From: Amycolatopsis rifamycinica
Lineage (GTDB): Bacteria > Actinomycetota > Actinomycetes > Mycobacteriales > Pseudonocardiaceae
Length of the DNA stretch: 64,000 nt
NCBI RefSeq assembly: GCF_000695625.1
Contig: NZ_JMQI01000070.1
Span: forward strand, 1-64,000
Reading direction: 5' to 3'
Made by a program: the position numbers and the translations under genes. A model generated the notes under the pieces. It was not told where the DNA came from, did no database searches, and was given only the letters and a program-made list of their open reading frames with translations. This document shows positions 29,909 through 38,346 of this stretch, one piece after another. Positions within the stretch are counted from its first letter, which is position 1. Each line of letters opens with the position of its first letter.

Positions 29909-29977
29909 AAGCCCTCGCAGACGCTCAGGCGAAAGGTATCGGCTGAACGCCCGGGCCGAGGTATCAGGAACCCAGAT

Positions 29978-31015
29978 TCACTGAAGTGAGTGAACCGGGG
30001 GACAGCCGCACGACTCACGGTGACGCAGGGTGGGTGCCAGCCGGACCGTTTCGGCCTTGCGGCCCGGGTCGTTGATCCGGGCCAGCAGCAGCCGCACCGC
30101 CTGCCGGCCGATCTCCTCGATGGGCTGCGCCATCGTCGTCAGCGGCGGGTCGACCAGGTCCGCCCACTCGACGTCGTCGTAGACCACCACCGGCAGGTCG
30201 CGCCCGATCCGCAGGCCGCGCCGCCGCGCCTCGTGCAGCACGCCGACCATCATGCTGTCGTTCCCGACCACCAGCGCCGTCGGCGGCTCGGGCAGCGCGA
30301 GCAGCGTGCTCAAGGCGAGCGCACCGCCTTCGCGCGAGGAGTTTCCGCAGGCCACGAGGTCGGACGACCACGTGAGCCCGGACCGGCCGAGGCCCAGCCG
30401 GTAGCCGAGCACGCGCTCCTCGCTCGTCGACAGCCCGGGTACGCCGCTGATCATCCCGATCCGCCGGTGCCCGAGCGTCGCCAGGTGCGCGGTCAGCGCC
30501 GACATCGCCTGGATGTTTTCCGAGCCGACCTGGTCGACGTCGGTGCGGGTGGACAGCCGGTCGATCAGCACGGTCGGCACGTCGAGGGACACCAGCTCGC
30601 CGATCACCGGGCCGTCGCCGGGCGCCGGGGTGATGAGCAGGCCGTCGACGCGACGGGAGCGCAGCGCCCGCACGGTGTCACGTTCGGTGTCCGCCGCGTC
30701 GTGCGTGTCGGCCAGCAGGACGGTGTACCCGTGCGCCGACGCCTCCCGCTCGATCGCCTGCATCAGCGTCGCGAAGTACGGGTTGGCCATCAGGGAGATC
30801 GCCATCCCGATCGACCGGGTCCCGCCCGTGACCAGCGAGCGCGCGATGGCGTCGCCGGTGTAGCCGGTCGCCTCGATCGCCCGCAGCACCGCCGCTTTGG
30901 TGTCCTCGGCGACCGCCCGCGTCCCGTTCACCACGTGCGAGACGGTCGTGATCGACACGCCCGCGAGCTCGGCGATGTCCCGCTGGGTCGGCCGCGAAGA
31001 CTTCGACTGGGGCAT
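29978..31015 (-). CDS. LacI family transcriptional regulator
   Basis: A 345-residue LacI-type repressor. Residues ~8-30 form the helix-turn-helix (TQRDIAELAGVSITTVSHVV) followed by the hinge; ~65-330 is the periplasmic-binding-like effector domain. It faces the sugar ABC operon across a perfect 22-bp palindrome, so it is the likely repressor of that operon and of itself, induced by the transported sugar. ATG 31015 is chosen because GGAAAGG lies at proper spacing; ATG 31021 is possible. Confidence 0.92.
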   Translation of the reverse strand: MPQSKSSRPTQRDIAELAGVSITTVSHVVNGTRAVAEDTKAAVLRAIEATGYTGDAIARSLVTGGTRSIGMAISLMANPYFATLMQAIEREASAHGYTVLLADTHDAADTERDTVRALRSRRVDGLLITPAPGDGPVIGELVSLDVPTVLIDRLSTRTDVDQVGSENIQAMSALTAHLATLGHRRIGMISGVPGLSTSEERVLGYRLGLGRSGLTWSSDLVACGNSSREGGALALSTLLALPEPPTALVVGNDSMMVGVLHEARRRGLRIGRDLPVVVYDDVEWADLVDPPLTTMAQPIEEIGRQAVRLLLARINDPGRKAETVRLAPTLRHRESCGCPPVHSLQ

Positions 31016-31030
31016 ACCCATCCTTTCCGG

Positions 31031-31052
31031 CAAGCGTTTGCGCAAACGCTTG
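31031..31052. promoter_or_regulatory. LacI-type operator between regulator and sugar operon
   Basis: Perfect 22-bp palindrome with half-site CAAGCGTTTGC. Its CG-centred AAACG/CGTTT form is classic for LacI regulators. It is 15 bases upstream of the lacI-type start and about 69 upstream of the substrate-binding protein gene, so it can repress both directions. Confidence 0.88.
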
Positions 31053-31120
31053 CGCGCCAGGAGCAGTCTGTCTACCTTCCCGACCATCGGCAAGCCTCGA
31101 GTGGAAAAGGCGGGGAATCC

Positions 31121-32137
31121 ATGAGACAGCGAAGTCTCACCGCGCTCACGCTGGCCGCCGTCCTCGCCGCGACGACCGGGTGCACGGTCGAACGCCACTG
31201 GGGCGGCAACACCAACACCGGCGGGAGCGGCAAGGCCAAGGTCGGCCTGGTCACCAAGACCGACACCAACCCCTACTTCGTGGAGCTGCGCAACGCCGCG
31301 AGAGCGGCCGCGCAGGCCAACGGCGCCGACTTCAGCGCCCTCGCCGGCCAGTTCGACGGCGACAACGACGGCCAGGTCCGCGCCATCGAAAACCTCCGCC
31401 AGCAGGGCGCGAACACCATCCTCATCACGCCGAGCTCGTCCACCGGCGTGCTCAAGGCGATCAAGGACGCCCGCGACGCGGGGGTCCTGGTCATCGCCCT
31501 CGACACGGCGACCGAACCGGCCGACGCCGTCGACGCCACCTTCGCCACCGACAACTTCGCGGCCGGCGAGCAGCAGGGCGCCTACGTCAAGGCCGCGCTG
31601 GCCGGCACCCCGCCCAAGCTGCTCATGGTCGACGGGACCGCGGGCAGCACGGTCGACACCCAGCGCCACGGCGGGTTCCTCAAGGGCATCGGGCTGACCG
31701 ACGGCTCGCCGGAGATCAAGGGGCACACCGCGGCCAACGGCGACCAGAGCCTCGCCCAGCAGGGCATGGAGAACCTGCTCCAGCGCAGCACCGACATCAA
31801 CGCCGTCTACTCGATGAACGAGCCGATGGGCCGCGGTTCGTACGCGGCGCTGAAGGCGCGTGGGCTCACCGGGCGGATCGTCATGGGCTCGATCGACGGC
31901 GGCTGCGAAGGCGTCCAGAACGTCAAGGACGGCCAGTTCGCCGCCACCGTCATGCAGTTTCCGGCGAAGATGGCCGAGCAAGGGGTGCTCGCCGCCGTCG
32001 AGTACGCCAAGACCGGCAAGAAGCCGTCGGGGTTCGTCAACACCGGGTCCGCGGTGATCACCGACAAGCCCGTGCCCGGCGTCGAGAGCCACGACACCGC
32101 GTGGGGCCTGCAGAACTGCTGGGGAGGCAAGAAATGA
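31121..32137 (+). CDS. Sugar ABC transporter substrate-binding lipoprotein (CUT2)
   Basis: A 338-residue lipoprotein that captures sugar outside the cell. Signal peptide with lipobox ATTGC (Cys21), then a ribose-binding-protein fold: KVGLVTKTDTNPYFVELRNA (~40-59), the EPADAVDATFATDNFAAG region and MVDGTAGSTVDTQRHGGF. Pentose/hexose (RbsB, FrcB-like) binding is expected. First gene of a six-gene operon with overlapping starts and stops. Confidence 0.92.
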   Translation: MRQRSLTALTLAAVLAATTGCTVERHWGGNTNTGGSGKAKVGLVTKTDTNPYFVELRNAARAAAQANGADFSALAGQFDGDNDGQVRAIENLRQQGANTILITPSSSTGVLKAIKDARDAGVLVIALDTATEPADAVDATFATDNFAAGEQQGAYVKAALAGTPPKLLMVDGTAGSTVDTQRHGGFLKGIGLTDGSPEIKGHTAANGDQSLAQQGMENLLQRSTDINAVYSMNEPMGRGSYAALKARGLTGRIVMGSIDGGCEGVQNVKDGQFAATVMQFPAKMAEQGVLAAVEYAKTGKKPSGFVNTGSAVITDKPVPGVESHDTAWGLQNCWGGKK

Positions 32138-33129
32138 CGACGGCCACCGCTACACCCGCACGGGAACGTGAATCGCTCGGCGACTTCCTCCTCCGCGCCC
32201 CCGCGGTCGGCCCGGCGCTCGCGCTGGTCGTCGCGATCGTGGTGTTCTCACTGGCCACGGACACGTTCTTCGACCTCGACAACCTGTCCACAGTGGTCCA
32301 GCAGTCGCTCGTCGTCGGGACGCTCGCGCTGGGCCAGACGCTCGTCATCCTCATCGCGGGCATCGACCTGTCCAACGCCGCTTCGATGGTCGTCGCGACG
32401 CTGATCATGGCGAAACTCGCGGCGGCCGGGACCAACGGTTTCGTCGCGCTGCTCGCCGGCGTCGTCCTGACGATCATCGTCGGCATCTTCATCGGCGGGC
32501 TGGCGACCCGGATCAAGCTGCCGGCGTTCATCATCACGCTCGGCACGTTCACCATGCTGACCGCGGTGTCGAAGCTGATCGCGGGCGGGCAGGCCGTCCC
32601 GGTGACCGACGGGCTGCTGCAGTGGCTCGGCACCAAGCGCTACCTCTTCGGCGGGATCCCGATCACCTACGGCATGACGCTGGCGCTGCTCATGTACCTC
32701 GGCGTCTGGTACGCGCTCACGAAAACCGCGTGGGGCAAGCACGTCTACGCGGTCGGCAACGCGCCGGAGTCCGCGCGGCTGTCCGGCATCAAGGTCAACC
32801 GCACGGTGCTGTCGGTCTACATCGTCGCCGGGCTGACCTTCGGCATCGCGGCCTGGCAGGCGCTCGGCCGGACGCCGAACGCCGACCCGAACCAGTTCCA
32901 GCTCGGCAACCTCGACTCGATCACCGCCGTCGTCCTCGGCGGCACGAGCCTTTTCGGCGGCCGCGGCTCGGTGCTCGGGACGCTGATGGGCGCCCTGGTC
33001 GTGGCGGTGCTGCGGTCGGGCCTGACGCAGATGAACGTCGACGGCAACTACCAGGACCTCGCCACCGGCGCCCTGCTCATCGCCGCCGTCGTGGTGGACC
33101 GGATCGCGAGGAGGCAGCAGCAGTCATGA
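32134..33129 (+). CDS. Sugar ABC transporter permease (CUT2)
   Basis: A 331-residue RbsC/FrcC-type permease with 8-10 membrane helices; GQTLVILIAGIDLSNAA (~70-86) and AVVLGGTSLFGGRGSVLGTL (~268-287) are the characteristic conserved segments, the latter facing the ATPase. Overlaps the binding protein and ATPase genes by ATGA, indicating fixed stoichiometry. Confidence 0.92.
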   Translation: MTTATATPARERESLGDFLLRAPAVGPALALVVAIVVFSLATDTFFDLDNLSTVVQQSLVVGTLALGQTLVILIAGIDLSNAASMVVATLIMAKLAAAGTNGFVALLAGVVLTIIVGIFIGGLATRIKLPAFIITLGTFTMLTAVSKLIAGGQAVPVTDGLLQWLGTKRYLFGGIPITYGMTLALLMYLGVWYALTKTAWGKHVYAVGNAPESARLSGIKVNRTVLSVYIVAGLTFGIAAWQALGRTPNADPNQFQLGNLDSITAVVLGGTSLFGGRGSVLGTLMGALVVAVLRSGLTQMNVDGNYQDLATGALLIAAVVVDRIARRQQQS

Positions 33130-33935
33130 CCGAACCGATCCTCCAGGCCCGCGGCCTGGTCAAGCGCTACGGCCGGGTGACCGCCATCGACGGCGCCGAC
33201 TTCGACCTGCTGCCCGGCGAGGTGCTCGCCGTCGTCGGCGACAACGGTGCCGGGAAGTCGTCGCTCATCAAAACCCTGTCCGGCGCGGTGATCCCCGACG
33301 AAGGGGAGATCAAAGTGGACGGCAAGACCGTCCACTTCAAGTCCCCTTTGGACGCTCGGCACTACGGGATCGAGACGGTGTACCAGGACCTCGCCGTCGC
33401 GCCCGCGCTCGACATCGCGTCGAACATGTTCCTGGGCCGGGAAAAGCGGCTCAAGGGGCCGCTCGGGCTGTTCCGCAAGCTCGACACCGCGACCATGCGG
33501 TCCGAGGCGCAGCGGATCCTCGACGAGCTGGGCATCAACATCAAGTCGATCAGCCAGCCCGTCGAGACGCTGTCCGGTGGCCAGCGGCAAGGCGTCGCCG
33601 TCGCGCGTGCCGCGGCGTTCGGCACCAAGGCGGTGATCATGGACGAGCCCACCGCCGCGCTCGGCGTCGCCGAGTCCGGCAAGGTGCTCGACCTGATCGG
33701 CCGGATCCGCGACCGCGGCCTGCCGGTGGTGCTGATCAGCCACAACATGCCGCACGTGTTCGACATCGCCGACCGCATCCACGTGCACCGCCTCGGCAAG
33801 CGGGTCGCGCTCGTCTCGCCGAAGACGCACTCGATGAACCAGGTCGTCGGCCTGCTCACCGGGGCGTTGCGGCTCAACGACAACGGCGAAGTCGAAGAAG
33901 CGGCCGCCGCGACGCACGTGGCCGGTTTGAGTTGA
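33126..33935 (+). CDS. Sugar ABC transporter ATP-binding protein, single-domain
   Basis: A 269-residue ATPase with Walker A GDNGAGKSS (~residue 38), signature LSGGQRQG (~150) and Walker B AVIMDEPTAALG. Most CUT2 ATPases (RbsA) carry two fused domains; this has one, like FrcA of the rhizobial fructose transporter. Together with the gene order this points to an frc-like system. ATGA overlap with the permease, TTGA overlap with the kinase. Confidence 0.9.
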   Translation: MTEPILQARGLVKRYGRVTAIDGADFDLLPGEVLAVVGDNGAGKSSLIKTLSGAVIPDEGEIKVDGKTVHFKSPLDARHYGIETVYQDLAVAPALDIASNMFLGREKRLKGPLGLFRKLDTATMRSEAQRILDELGINIKSISQPVETLSGGQRQGVAVARAAAFGTKAVIMDEPTAALGVAESGKVLDLIGRIRDRGLPVVLISHNMPHVFDIADRIHVHRLGKRVALVSPKTHSMNQVVGLLTGALRLNDNGEVEEAAAATHVAGLS

Positions 33936-34765
33936 GGGTGCTGCTGGCGGGCTTGTGCACCGTGGACGTCGTCCAGCGGGTCGAGGAGCTTCCGGCGCCG
34001 GGCGAGAAGGTGCAGTCGCTGCGGGTGGACGTCGCCGCGGGTGGGCCCGCGACGAACGCCGCGGTGACGGCGGCCGCGCTCGGCGCCGAGGCGACCCTGC
34101 TGACCGTCCTCGGGGCACACCCGCTGGCGGCGCTCGCCCGCGCCGACCTCGAGCCGCACGGCGTCCGGCTGATCGACCTGGCCCCCGGCCTGACCGACCC
34201 GCCCCCGGTCAGCGCCGTCGCCGTCCGCGACCGCGACGGCGAGCGCACCGTCGTCTCCCGCAACGCCGGAGGGCGGCACTTTCACGTGAAAGTGCCGCTT
34301 TTGGCAGCTGATGTCATTTTGCTTGACGGGCATTATCCTGAGCTTGCGTTGGGGGTGGCGCGGGAAAAGAAGGCGCCGGTGGTGCTGGATGCCGGGAGCT
34401 GGAAGCCCGTGCTGGACGAGCTGCTGCCCCTGGTCGACATCGCCGCGTGCTCCGCGCACTTCAGCGCGCCCGGCCCCGGCCTGCACGAGCGCGGTGTCCC
34501 GACCGTGATCACCACCGCGGGCCCGCGTCCGGTGCGGTGGTCCACTGCGGACGGCGGCTCGGGTGAGGTGCCTGTCGCGAACGTGGAAGCGCGGGACACA
34601 CTAGGGGCGGGCGACGTCTGGCACGGCGCGCTCGCCGTGGCCGTGACGCGCGAACGGACGGTGACGGACCGGATCCGCTTCGCCAACGAGGTGGCCGCCG
34701 AACGGGTGCGGCATGTGGGACCGCGGTCGTGGACGACCGCGATCGCAGGAAGGAACAGGACATGA
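33932..34765 (+). CDS. PfkB family carbohydrate kinase
   Basis: A 277-residue sugar kinase of the ribokinase/PfkB family. AAGGPATNAAVTAAALGAEA (~residues 36-55) is the N-terminal signature and DTLGAGDVWHGALA (~220-233) the C-terminal signature with the catalytic Asp. It likely phosphorylates the imported sugar. TTG start overlapping the ATPase stop. Oddity: a 26-bp palindrome of the dispersed family lies in frame at 34273-34298 and encodes RHFHVKVP, a segment that looks like an insertion between core strands. Confidence 0.87.
   Translation: MRVLLAGLCTVDVVQRVEELPAPGEKVQSLRVDVAAGGPATNAAVTAAALGAEATLLTVLGAHPLAALARADLEPHGVRLIDLAPGLTDPPPVSAVAVRDRDGERTVVSRNAGGRHFHVKVPLLAADVILLDGHYPELALGVAREKKAPVVLDAGSWKPVLDELLPLVDIAACSAHFSAPGPGLHERGVPTVITTAGPRPVRWSTADGGSGEVPVANVEARDTLGAGDVWHGALAVAVTRERTVTDRIRFANEVAAERVRHVGPRSWTTAIAGRNRT
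34273..34298. repeat. Dispersed palindrome, copy 3, inside the PfkB gene
   Basis: Perfect 26-bp palindrome, core CACTTTCACGTGAAAGTG with GCGG/CCGC outer arms, in frame within the kinase coding sequence (residues ~115-122). The reading frame stays open through it. Confidence 0.9.
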
Positions 34766-35397
34766 CGGCGTTCGACGACCTGCTGGCCAGGGCCGAGGGG
34801 CTGACCGTGCGCGGGCAGCGCAACGTGCTCGGCATCGTGGGCGCGCCCGCGTCCGGCAAGACCACCCTCGCCTGGGCGCTGGCCAACGCGCTCGGCTCGC
34901 GCGCGGCGGTGGTCGGCATGGACGGCTTCCACCTCGCGCAGGTCGAGCTGCGCCGGCTCGGCCGCACCGAGCGCAAGGGCGCTCCTGACACGTTCGACGC
35001 CGCCGGCTACTACCACCTCATCCGCCGCCTGGCCGAAGGCCGCGAGACGGTGTACGCGCCGGAGTTCCGCCGCGAGATCGAGGAGCCGATCGCCGGGGCC
35101 GTCGCGGTGCCGCCGGAGGTCCAGCTCGTCATCACCGAGGGCAACTACCTGCTGCTGCCGGACGACCCGTGGAGCGCGATCCGGCCGCTGCTCACCGAGG
35201 CCTGGTTCCTAGCACCGGACGAGCCCGAGCGCATCGAGCGGCTCGTGTCGCGCCACCGCCGCTACGGCCGTTCGCTGGTCGAGGCCCGGCAGCGCGCGCT
35301 CGGCTCGGACCAGCGCAACGCCGACCTCATTTCGCAGACGCGGGACCGCGCGGACCTGGTTCTGGAGAACCTGCCGCTGGCCAACTTCGCGATTTGA
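34762..35397 (+). CDS. Uridine kinase-like P-loop kinase (FrcK-like)
   Basis: A 211-residue kinase of the uridine kinase/pantothenate kinase fold. Walker A is GAPASGKTT (~residue 27), GMDGFHLA (~52) is the substrate-side motif and ITEGNYLLLPDDPWSAIRP (~122) is characteristic of the YggC/FrcK subgroup attached to sugar operons. Its exact substrate is uncertain. ATG 34762 overlaps the PfkB stop by ATGA; a longer start at 34729 would overlap by 37 bases. Confidence 0.85.
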   Translation: MTAFDDLLARAEGLTVRGQRNVLGIVGAPASGKTTLAWALANALGSRAAVVGMDGFHLAQVELRRLGRTERKGAPDTFDAAGYYHLIRRLAEGRETVYAPEFRREIEEPIAGAVAVPPEVQLVITEGNYLLLPDDPWSAIRPLLTEAWFLAPDEPERIERLVSRHRRYGRSLVEARQRALGSDQRNADLISQTRDRADLVLENLPLANFAI

Positions 35398-36134
35398 CCC
35401 TCATCGTCACGGGCGGCAGCCGCGGGATCGGCGCGGCGATCTGCGAGCTGGCCGCCTCGCGCGGATACGACGTCGTCGTGAACTACTCCGGCGACCCCGC
35501 ACCCGCCGAAGCCGTCGCCGCGCGGGTGCGTGCTTCGGGACGGCAGGCGCGGGCGGTTCGCGCGGACGTCTCCCGCGAGGACGACGTCCGCGAGCTGTTC
35601 GACGCGGCGGCCGAGCTGGGCCCGGTCACCGCACTGGTCAACAACGCGGCGATCGTCGGCAACACCCCCGGCCGGCTGGAGGACTACGACGTCGAGGTGG
35701 TCCGGCGCACGCTCGACGTGAACGTGACGGGCGTGTTCCTGTGCTGCCGCGAGGCGGTCCGCCGGATGTCGGCCCGCCACGGCGGCGACGGCGGCGCGAT
35801 CGTCAACATCTCCTCGACGGCGGCCCGCACCGGCTCGGCCGGCGAGTGGGTGCACTACGCGGCGTCGAAGGCGGCGGTGGACACGCTGACGTTCGGGCTG
35901 GCGCAGGAAGTCGCGGCGGACGGGATCCGCGTCAACGCCGTCCGGCCCGGCATGATCCACACGGGCCTGCACGCGGCCGCCGGCCTGCCGGACCGGATGG
36001 CGAAGTACGCACCGCAGATCCCGATGGGCCGCGCCGGGCAGCCGTCGGAGATCGCCGAAGCGGTGCTGTTCCTGCTGTCCAACGCGTCATCGTTCACCAC
36101 TGGCGCGGTTCTGGAGGTCGGTGGCGGCCGGTGA
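35394..36134 (+). CDS. SDR family oxidoreductase
   Basis: A 246-residue classical SDR. TGGSRGIG (~residue 6) binds the cofactor; NNAA (~81), the Ser in NISSTAA (~138) and YAASK (~155) are the catalytic residues. It is the last gene of the sugar operon, starting with TTG that overlaps the kinase stop (TTGA). A polyol or sugar dehydrogenase role would fit the operon. Confidence 0.9.
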   Translation: MTLIVTGGSRGIGAAICELAASRGYDVVVNYSGDPAPAEAVAARVRASGRQARAVRADVSREDDVRELFDAAAELGPVTALVNNAAIVGNTPGRLEDYDVEVVRRTLDVNVTGVFLCCREAVRRMSARHGGDGGAIVNISSTAARTGSAGEWVHYAASKAAVDTLTFGLAQEVAADGIRVNAVRPGMIHTGLHAAAGLPDRMAKYAPQIPMGRAGQPSEIAEAVLFLLSNASSFTTGAVLEVGGGR

Positions 36135-36310
36135 CCGACCGGGCACGCTCTGATAATTCGGAATGACCTTCGGTCACCGGCGTCCGCTTGCTGAGACGAC
36201 CGGAGACGGCGAGATCACGATCGGACCGGGAACTTGGTCACCCTGGTTTCGGCGGTCGAACGCTGTGCAACTCTGGGGAGCCGCCACGAGAAAGGACGGC
36301 TTCGGAAGCC

Positions 36311-36724
36311 ATGGCCAAACTGATGTCCGTGCACCACCTCGCGCTCACCGTGACCGACGTGGACCGCAGCGTGCCGTGGTACGTGCGTGTCCTCGACCTC
36401 GAGGAGGTCACCCGGCGCGAAGAGCCGGACACGGGACTGCGCAAGGTTGTGCTCCGCTCCGCCGGGGACGAGTTCTCGGTGGTCCTGGTGCAGCACGCGG
36501 ACACCGGACGGCGCGGCTTCGACGAACGCCGGACCGGCCTCGACCACGTCGCCTTCCGGGTGCGTTCGGCGGCCGAACTGGCGGAGTGGGAATGCCGGCT
36601 GCAGGAGTTCGGCGTCCACTACCAGGACGCGGCGCCCTCGCGCACCTTCGAAGGCTCGCGGGTCGTCGTGTTCCGCGATCCGGACGGCATCCAGCTGGAG
36701 ATCTGGGCCGACCCGGAGCTCTGA
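36311..36724 (+). CDS. VOC family (glyoxalase-like) protein
   Basis: A 137-residue vicinal-oxygen-chelate fold protein: metal-ligand His in SVHHLALTVTDVDRSVPWY (~5-23), a second in GLDHVAFRV (~76) and Glu in GIQLEIWADPEL at the end. This ligand pattern fits glyoxalases, dioxygenases and resistance proteins alike, so activity is open. ATG 36311 is chosen over ATG 36188, whose extra 41 residues look non-coding. Confidence 0.87.
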   Translation: MAKLMSVHHLALTVTDVDRSVPWYVRVLDLEEVTRREEPDTGLRKVVLRSAGDEFSVVLVQHADTGRRGFDERRTGLDHVAFRVRSAAELAEWECRLQEFGVHYQDAAPSRTFEGSRVVVFRDPDGIQLEIWADPEL

Positions 36725-36726
36725 GG

Positions 36727-37395
36727 TCAGGCCCGCGCGTCGTCCGGCTCGTCGACCGGCCGGCGCATTTCCTGGCGGTAGCGCAGCACGCCGTACCCGG
36801 TGCCGACCACGAAGAAGGCGATGCTGGCCCACAGGGCCACCGTCTTCACCCACGGCAGTGAGTCCAGCAGGCCCGCGCCGTAGTACCCCAGCAGGACCAG
36901 CGTCGGCACCCACAGCAGCCCGCCCAGCGTCGTCGCCGCCAGGAACCGGCGCGGGTCCATGCGGGCCGCGCCCGCGATCAGCGGGGCCAGCGTGCGGATC
37001 CACGGGATCCAGCGGGCCGCCACGATCGCGAAGAAGCCCTTGCGGTCGAGGAACCGCTGCGCGCGTTCCAGTGACTGCCGGTTCAGCACCTTGCCGTCGC
37101 GCCTCGCGATCAGCTTCGTGCCGCTGGTGCGGCCGATGTAGTAGCCGATCTGGTTGCCCAGGACCGCGACGATCAGCGCGGCCCCCGACAGGAACCACGC
37201 GTTGGCGTCCGAACCGTGCTGGGCCAGCACCACCCCCGCCCCGAACAGGAGCGAGTCACCGGGCAGGAACAGCCCGATGATCAGCGCGCACTCGATCAGC
37301 ACGAAGCTCAGCACGATCACCCAGACGAGCAGCGGTCCGGCGGTGTCCAGCCAGCTCACGCCGACGCCGGCGGCCTCGATGCTCACGACGTTCAC
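36727..37395 (-). CDS. DedA family membrane protein
   Basis: A 222-residue DedA/SNARE-associated (VTT domain) protein. LFLPGDSLLFGAG (~42-54), GYYIGR (~84) and RWIPWIRTLAPLIAGAARM (~128-146) are family motifs; 4-5 membrane helices. DedA proteins act as lipid (undecaprenyl-phosphate or phospholipid) flippases. GTG start. Its stop lies 2 bases from the convergent VOC stop. A second DedA gene is at 44083. Confidence 0.92.
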   Translation of the reverse strand: MNVVSIEAAGVGVSWLDTAGPLLVWVIVLSFVLIECALIIGLFLPGDSLLFGAGVVLAQHGSDANAWFLSGAALIVAVLGNQIGYYIGRTSGTKLIARRDGKVLNRQSLERAQRFLDRKGFFAIVAARWIPWIRTLAPLIAGAARMDPRRFLAATTLGGLLWVPTLVLLGYYGAGLLDSLPWVKTVALWASIAFFVVGTGYGVLRYRQEMRRPVDEPDDARA

Positions 37396-37482
37396 CCCGC
37401 GAGCCTACGTGGCCCGGGTGAACGGGCCGCGGCTAACGGTCAAATCGAGCTGTCCGGGATATTCAGGTGCTACGAACGGTGA

Positions 37483-37512
37483 AGGCCCTCTCACCCAGTG
37501 GTGAGAGGGCCT
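37483..37512. terminator. Terminator of the MarR-MFS-YceI operon
   Basis: 13-bp perfect stem (37483-37495 with 37500-37512) around a CAGT loop, 12 bases beyond the YceI stop on the minus strand. Confidence 0.78.
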
Positions 37513-37524
37513 CCGTCCGGCCAC

Positions 37525-38346
37525 TCAGAACTGCGGCAGCGTCTCGCCCTGCACCGCTTCGACGTCCAGCTCGATCTTCACCGTCGTGCCGACGGCCGCG
37601 ACGCCCGCCCGGACCATCGCGCTGTAGTTGATCGCGAAGTCGTTCCGGTGCAGCGTCGTCTCGGCGTGGAACGCGACGCGCACGCCGCCCCACGGGTCCG
37701 GGCCCCAGCCGCCGTAGGTCAGCTCGAGCTCGACCTCGCGGCGCTCGCCGTGCAGCGTCAGCTCGCCCAGCAGCGTCCACGAGTCCGCGCCGCGCTGGCG
37801 CAGCCCGGTGCTGGTGAACGTGATGACCGGGTGCACGTCGACGTCGAGGAAGTCCGGCGACCGCAGGTGGTCGTCGCGCATCCGGATGCCGGTGTCGATG
37901 CTCGCCGCCTTGATCTCGGCGTGCACGGACGACCGCTCGGCCGGCCGGCCGATCTCGATCCGGCCGGAGACGTCCGGGAACCGCGCCTTGATGCTCGCGA
38001 TGCCCAGGTGCCGCGCGGTCGCGACCACCGACGAGTGCATCGGGTCGATCACCCACGGCCCGGCGGGCGGCAGCTCGATCGCCTCGGCGACCGGGGCCAG
38101 CACGACGTCGCCGAGCGAGCCGCTGCCGTCCGAGGCGATCTGCGCCGTCCGCGCGACCGGGGCGTACCCGGCCGCGGTGACGACGGCCGTGTACGCGCCC
38201 GGCGCGAGCGCGTCGGTGACGACCTCGCCGCGGACGTTGGCCGCCTGCCGGGCGACCTGCCGCCCGGCCGGGTCGGTGACGGTGAGCACCGCGTGCTCCA
38301 CCGCCCAGCCCTCGGCCGTGCGGAAGGTCGCGCGCAGGCCGGTCAT
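37525..38346 (-). CDS. YceI family protein with N-terminal carboxypeptidase-regulatory-like domain
   Basis: A 273-residue protein. Residues ~10-85 form a carboxypeptidase regulatory-like (Ig-fold) repeat with GRQVARQAANVRG and APGAYTAVVTAAGYAPV, closely resembling the repeats at the end of the adjacent transporter. Residues ~100-273 are a YceI lipocalin-like domain (WVIDPMHSSVVATARHLGI; FDVDVHPVITFTS-like pattern; HRNDFAINYS). YceI proteins bind isoprenoids or fatty amides. No signal peptide is seen. ATG overlaps the transporter stop (ATGA). Confidence 0.88.
   Translation of the reverse strand: MTGLRATFRTAEGWAVEHAVLTVTDPAGRQVARQAANVRGEVVTDALAPGAYTAVVTAAGYAPVARTAQIASDGSGSLGDVVLAPVAEAIELPPAGPWVIDPMHSSVVATARHLGIASIKARFPDVSGRIEIGRPAERSSVHAEIKAASIDTGIRMRDDHLRSPDFLDVDVHPVITFTSTGLRQRGADSWTLLGELTLHGERREVELELTYGGWGPDPWGGVRVAFHAETTLHRNDFAINYSAMVRAGVAAVGTTVKIELDVEAVQGETLPQF

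Noticed and set aside
29909..29977. Hidden HTH exon for the downstream LacI-like gene
   Set aside because: All three minus-strand frames were read; none encodes an HTH, and the space is too short for one.
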